DNA of 8,115 bases from Lachnospiraceae bacterium UBA7188. GTDB taxonomy: Bacteria; Bacillota; Clostridia; Lachnospirales; Lachnospiraceae. The stretch is taken from assembly GCA_002490995.1 (NCBI GenBank), contig DKVC01000095.1:1-8115 (forward strand), given 5' to 3'. The notes under the pieces were generated by a model. The model did not search any database. It was not told the DNA's origin and was given only the letters and a program-made list of their open reading frames with translations. Numbering within the stretch: the stretch's first letter is position 1; each line of letters begins with the position of its first letter. Positions 5,892 to 8,115 of this stretch are shown here, piece after piece. Position numbers and translations under genes: made by a program.

Positions 5892-6091
5892 TCGTTATAC
5901 ATTAATTTATCGGCAAAACAAAGCGTTACTGAGTATAATTTGCAGTACAACCCGACTAAGTCACAGCTTTAAGCAGTGACTTTTAGACCGCCAGCCAGGT
6001 ATTTTTTCAAAGGCACTCCTGCAAATCCTGGAGGTCTGCAGTATATACTCGTTAACGAAAGTATCTGTCCAAACCTACATGTATAACGAGC
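5890..6091. repeat. Perfect 13-bp inverted repeat bounding about 200 bp
   Basis: GCTCGTTATACAT (5890-5902) is exactly inverted as ATGTATAACGAGC (6079-6091). The two arms enclose 176 bases that include the 25-base dyad and two TATACTC motifs. It may be a pair of operator sites or the ends of a small inserted segment; no target-site duplication is obvious. Confidence 0.5.
5958..5982. promoter_or_regulatory. 25-base near-perfect dyad, possible operator
   Basis: AAGTCAC and GTGACTT flank GCTT-T-AAGC, so 22 of 25 positions are symmetric; the two A/A positions and the central base break it. The inner loop is too tight for a good RNA hairpin. A DNA site for a dimeric protein is therefore likelier than a terminator, although TTTT follows on the plus strand. 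It lies about 185-210 bases upstream of the LytTR start. Confidence 0.45.
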
Positions 6092-6298
6092 GGCGACCTT
6101 TCCGTATCACATGATTGCAAATCTGTTTGACGTGCGTTATATCATTTATCTGCACAATAACATTCTTTCGTGCAAATTACAAGACATCAGGCCTAAATGG
6201 TATCATCCCAAGCCCGAATGGCAGAATTGTGGAATATGTTTTCGATGGTAAGGAAGTGTCTACAATTCCTAAGTATAATTACGATATAACAAAATAAT

Positions 6299-6328
6299 AT
6301 AAAAAAGGGAGAAGCATTTACTTCCCCC
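6299..6328 (-). terminator. Rho-independent terminator of the acetyltransferase gene
   Basis: On the minus strand GGGGGAAG (6328-6321) pairs with CTTCTCCC (6314-6307) over 8 positions with one mismatch, around a six-base loop. TTTTTTATATTATTTT follows. It begins 48 bases past the acetyltransferase stop and in the right orientation, so the gene is terminated independently of the LytTR gene. Confidence 0.85.
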
Positions 6329-6376
6329 GACCATAGAATACTTATGAATGTCTGCCTGCGGTAAAACTGAATTCTA

Positions 6377-6955
6377 TCAAAGTGTAATCCAGTACCTCTG
6401 CATAATCCGCCCATTATCCGAAATCTCATTCTCCAGCACGCCGCCATTCTTTTGAATTGTTTTCGCCGAACCGATATTTTCTTTGTCGCATGTAATCAGG
6501 ACTTTTTGAATCCCCAGCTTACCGGCTTCAGCCAGGGACAGGCGCAGCATCTCGGCGCCATATCCTTTTCTGCGTTCACTTTTCCTTACACTGTAGCCAA
6601 TATGCCCGCTTACCCGAAGCAGGCTGGCATTCAGACAGTGCCTGATATTTACCATGCCTGCCAGATGCCCCTTATCATCAACGGCCAGAAATGTTGTCTC
6701 CGGTACGCGGTTCTCCGGTATATCCTTCCCAATTGCCATGCTTTCCGTCCGCTGGAGCCATGCTTCAAAAGTACCGGCGTTCTGAAGTCCTCCGGAGCCG
6801 TGCAGGATTTCGTTATTCCGGCAAAATTCCTCTTTATATTCCAGAACCTGCTCCTTATCCTGTGCTGTCGGCTTTGCCAGGCGCAGCCGGCTGACAGCAT
6901 ATTTCTCTTCATAATTCTGTCCAAAGTCCTTCCTGTTTCCGTCCATAATTTCCAC
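6377..6955 (-). CDS. GNAT-family N-acetyltransferase
   Basis: This is a probable cytoplasmic acetyl-CoA-dependent N-acetyltransferase of unknown substrate, 192 residues. The GNAT acetyl-CoA site is clear: a beta strand GHIGYSVR (117-124), then the pyrophosphate-binding RRKGYG (128-133) and the following helix (about 134-145). KVLITCDKENIGSAKTIQKNGG (151-172) matches the downstream strand and helix of the fold. The overall look fits the COG3981-type predicted acetyltransferases. The GTG start at 6955 is favoured because AAAGGTGG (6962-6969) lies 6 bases upstream; the ATG at 6946 would be 15 bases away. It forms a single-gene unit with its own terminator. It is not near a toxin antitoxin pair or ribosomal-protein gene that would suggest a substrate. 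Confidence 0.92.
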   Translation of the reverse strand: MEIMDGNRKDFGQNYEEKYAVSRLRLAKPTAQDKEQVLEYKEEFCRNNEILHGSGGLQNAGTFEAWLQRTESMAIGKDIPENRVPETTFLAVDDKGHLAGMVNIRHCLNASLLRVSGHIGYSVRKSERRKGYGAEMLRLSLAEAGKLGIQKVLITCDKENIGSAKTIQKNGGVLENEISDNGRIMQRYWITL

Positions 6956-6982
6956 TCATAACCACCTTTCAGCCGGATCATT

Positions 6983-7011
6983 ATTTTATTCTTTCGGAAC
7001 TGCCTGTTTCA
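6983..7011 (-). promoter_or_regulatory. Weak candidate promoter for the acetyltransferase gene
   Basis: On the minus strand TAAAAT (6988-6983) is preceded at 17 bases by TGAAAC (7011-7006). The -10 is reasonable, the -35 poor. The segment also contains the direct repeat GCCTGTTTC (7002-7010 and 7020-7028), of unknown meaning. Confidence 0.25.
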
Positions 7012-7050
7012 TCCGGGCAGCCTGTTTCCCAGGCCTAAGAAAATGCCTGC

Positions 7051-7117
7051 AAATAACTGCTGCAAGTTTATGGTAATTTTTAATTCTGGTCTGGGTTTTT
7101 ACCCAAATAGATTACAG
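7051..7117. repeat. Dispersed palindromic repeat, copy 3 (left portion, diverged)
   Basis: Bases 7051-7117 align to 1-67 of copy 1 without gaps at about 50 positions. The first 32 bases differ at only two sites, including an unchanged AAATAACTGCTGCA terminal repeat. The right terminal repeat is lost and replaced by the palindrome at 7110-7142. The tip hairpin is kept in altered form as TGGGT-TTTT-ACCCA (7092-7105), which suggests compensating change. Confidence 0.7.
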
Positions 7118-7142
7118 GAACCGCTTCGCGAAACCAGTAATC
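7110..7142. other. 33-base imperfect palindrome GATTAC...GTAATC
   Basis: GATTAC (7110-7115) pairs with GTAATC (7137-7142). Inside, GG pairs with CC, and CGC with GCG around a TTC loop. It lies between the topoisomerase stop and the acetyltransferase start, at the broken right end of repeat copy 3. It may be an mRNA-end hairpin or a separate REP-like unit. No T-tract follows on the minus strand. Confidence 0.5.
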
Positions 7143-7167
7143 AAAAGGAAATTGTAACCGTAAGTAC

Positions 7168-7207
7168 AAAATAATGACAGAATGTCAACCTGACGGCATT
7201 CCGTCAG
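7168..7207 (-). terminator. Tandem hairpins at the topoisomerase stop codon, possible terminator
   Basis: CTGACGG-AATG-CCGTCAG (7207-7190, minus strand) is a perfect 7-bp stem whose first arm contains the TGA stop. A second small stem, TGACA-TTC-TGTCA (7187-7175), follows and runs into TTATTTTG. The T-tract is interrupted and the second stem short, so termination strength is uncertain. Confidence 0.5.
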
Positions 7208-8115
7208 ATATCCAGCTCCGCATCCACCGCATGGTCATAGATAAAGATCTTCCTGGGAGGCACCTCCGTACCCATGAGCAGCTCGGTCACTTCGGAGGCC
7301 ATCCTGGCGTCTTCGATTTCCACCAGCTTCATCCGCCGGGTCTCCGGGTTCAGCGTAGTCTCCCAGAGCTGCTCCGCGTCCATCTCGCCCAGGCCCTTAT
7401 ATCGCTGCAGGGTAAACGGACTCTTGTGCGTTTTGCGGTATTTCTCCAGAGCCTTGTCGTCATACAGATACTGCTCCTGTCCCTTGGAGGGCATGGCCTT
7501 GTACAGAGGCGGCATGGCGATGTACACATGTCCCTCGAAAATCAGCTCCGGCATAAAGCGGTAGAACAGCGTCAGCAGCAAAGTAGAAATATGGGCGCCG
7601 TCCACGTCCGCATCGGCCATGATGATAATCTTGTCATAACGCAGTTTCTTAATGTCAAAATCGTTTCCGTAGCCCTCTGAGAAGCCGCAGCCGAAGGCAT
7701 TGATCATGGTCTTGATCTCCGCATTTGCCAGTACCTTGTCAATGCTTGCCTTCTCCACATTCAGAATCTTGCCCCGGATGGGAAGAATTGCCTGGAACAT
7801 GCGGTTTCTTGCCATCTTTGCGCTGCCCCCGGCGGAATCTCCTTCCACGATAAAGATTTCGCATTTGGAAGGATCCCTGGATTCACAGTTGGCAAGCTTT
7901 CCGTTGGAATCAAAGGAGAACTTCTGTTTGGTCAGCATGTTGGTCTTGGCGCGCTCTTCCGATTTGCGGATTTTTGCCGCTTTTTCCGCACAGCCGATGA
8001 TATTTTTCAGGGTATCCAGGTTCCGGTCAAAGATGCGGACGATTTCCTCGCCTGTGACTTTGGACACCACCTTTGCGGCATCCTGATTGTCCAGCTTGGT
8101 CTTGGTCTGGCCCTC
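7204..8115 (-). CDS. Type IIA DNA topoisomerase B subunit (GyrB/ParE family), C-terminal part
   Basis: This is the ATPase/TOPRIM subunit of DNA gyrase or topoisomerase IV, cut by the window edge; 303 C-terminal codons are visible and the start lies beyond 8115. Numbering from the first visible residue: EGQTK at 1-5, TOPRIM glutamate motif EGDSAGGSAK at 91-100, RGKILNVEKA near 114-123, acidic DADVDG at 168-173, and QRYKGLGEMDAEQLW at 237-251. All metal-binding and conserved residues of the domain are present. The reading frame continues unbroken past the apparent GTG at 8070, which is internal. GyrB and ParE cannot be separated safely from this half. No A-subunit gene (gyrA or parC) follows the stop; an acetyltransferase does. 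This would suit a separated second paralogue rather than the gyrB of the dnaA-recF cluster, but that is inference. Confidence 0.95.
   Translation of the reverse strand, partial: EGQTKTKLDNQDAAKVVSKVTGEEIVRIFDRNLDTLKNIIGCAEKAAKIRKSEERAKTNMLTKQKFSFDSNGKLANCESRDPSKCEIFIVEGDSAGGSAKMARNRMFQAILPIRGKILNVEKASIDKVLANAEIKTMINAFGCGFSEGYGNDFDIKKLRYDKIIIMADADVDGAHISTLLLTLFYRFMPELIFEGHVYIAMPPLYKAMPSKGQEQYLYDDKALEKYRKTHKSPFTLQRYKGLGEMDAEQLWETTLNPETRRMKLVEIEDARMASEVTELLMGTEVPPRKIFIYDHAVDAELDI

Larger units (their letters stand above)
5836..6057. promoter_or_regulatory. Three copies of the motif TATACTC-N3-AACG
   Basis: The motif occurs at 5836-5849 (plus), 5924-5937 (minus) and 6044-6057 (plus). In the last two, CTGCA lies exactly three bases before TATACTC; the first has a CTGCA seven bases before it. 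The inverted pair 5822-5852 and 5923-5947 therefore forms arms of a worn larger palindrome. Repetition in both orientations just upstream of a regulator gene suggests operator sites, possibly for that regulator itself. They do not resemble the TACA repeats at the exporter promoter. Confidence 0.45.
5775..6298. other. AT-rich, motif-dense non-coding region upstream of the LytTR gene
   Basis: These 524 bases hold no convincing gene. They contain several inverted and repeated motifs listed separately and are visibly richer in A and T than the flanking genes. A plus-strand frame at 6115-6297 (TTG start, 60 codons, no SD) ends in a plausible-looking peptide (NGIIPSPNGRIVEYVFDGKE), which might be the tail of a decayed gene. 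I do not recognise it. No standard sigma-A promoter for the LytTR gene could be fixed; TATACT at 5938-5933 (minus strand) is a possible -10 without a good -35. Confidence 0.5.

Noticed and set aside
5524..5979. Plus-strand frame of 151 codons opposite the LytTR gene
   Set aside because: Mostly antisense to a recognised gene, with no SD and no protein-like features.
5958..5982. Plus-strand terminator (dyad followed by TTTT)
   Set aside because: There is no plus-strand gene before it, the loop is too tight, and the T-tract is only four bases; an operator-like DNA dyad is the better reading.
7204..8070. A complete 288-residue topoisomerase-like protein starting at 8070
   Set aside because: The frame continues upstream to the window edge with the conserved EGQTKTKL segment, so the gene is truncated by the window, not short.

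Overview
The window reads as chromosomal DNA of a low-to-mid GC Gram-positive anaerobe, most likely a Clostridia / Lachnospiraceae-type Firmicute. The case rests on protein style (short RecJ, GyrB/ParE-type topoisomerase, LytTR regulator, COG4586/4587/3694-type exporter), strong GGAGG-type Shine-Dalgarno sequences, and frequent GTG/TTG starts. This is inference from sequence character; no database search was possible.

Layout. (1) 1-148: a dispersed repeat with terminal inverted repeats, then the recJ leader. (2) 149-1927, plus strand: recJ, complete. (3) 1937-4837, minus strand: an ABC-2 exporter operon, read from high to low coordinates as ATPase (4837-3857), permease A (3860-3063, start overlapping the ATPase stop), a 45-bp-period minisatellite, and permease B (2734-1937). 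It ends tail-to-tail with recJ, 9 bp apart. (4) 5055-5774, minus strand: a LytTR regulator with a degenerate receiver domain, directly upstream of the exporter operon and in the same orientation. A second, partial copy of the dispersed repeat lies between them. (5) 5775-6298: an AT-rich non-coding stretch packed with inverted and repeated motifs, probably regulator control DNA plus possible gene debris. (6) 6377-6955, minus strand: a GNAT acetyltransferase with its own terminator. (7) 7051-7142: a third repeat copy and a strong palindrome. (8) 7204 to the window end, minus strand: the C-terminal 303 codons of a type IIA topoisomerase B subunit (GyrB/ParE family), cut by the window edge.

How parts may work together. 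The LytTR regulator and exporter look like a functional pair: same strand, neighbouring, and the exporter has a good -10 box but no -35 box, with three phased TACA repeats in its place, as expected for an activated promoter. The substrate is unknown. recJ, the acetyltransferase and the topoisomerase are ordinary chromosomal genes with no evident link to it.

The most unusual content is non-coding: the three-copy repeat family, whose conserved right half carries a promoter-like pair; the hairpin-rich minisatellite between two permease genes; a hairpin abutting the permease B ribosome-binding site; and the motif-dense region upstream of the LytTR gene. I found no RNA gene, CRISPR array, insertion sequence or phage gene, and nothing that by itself proves a new system.
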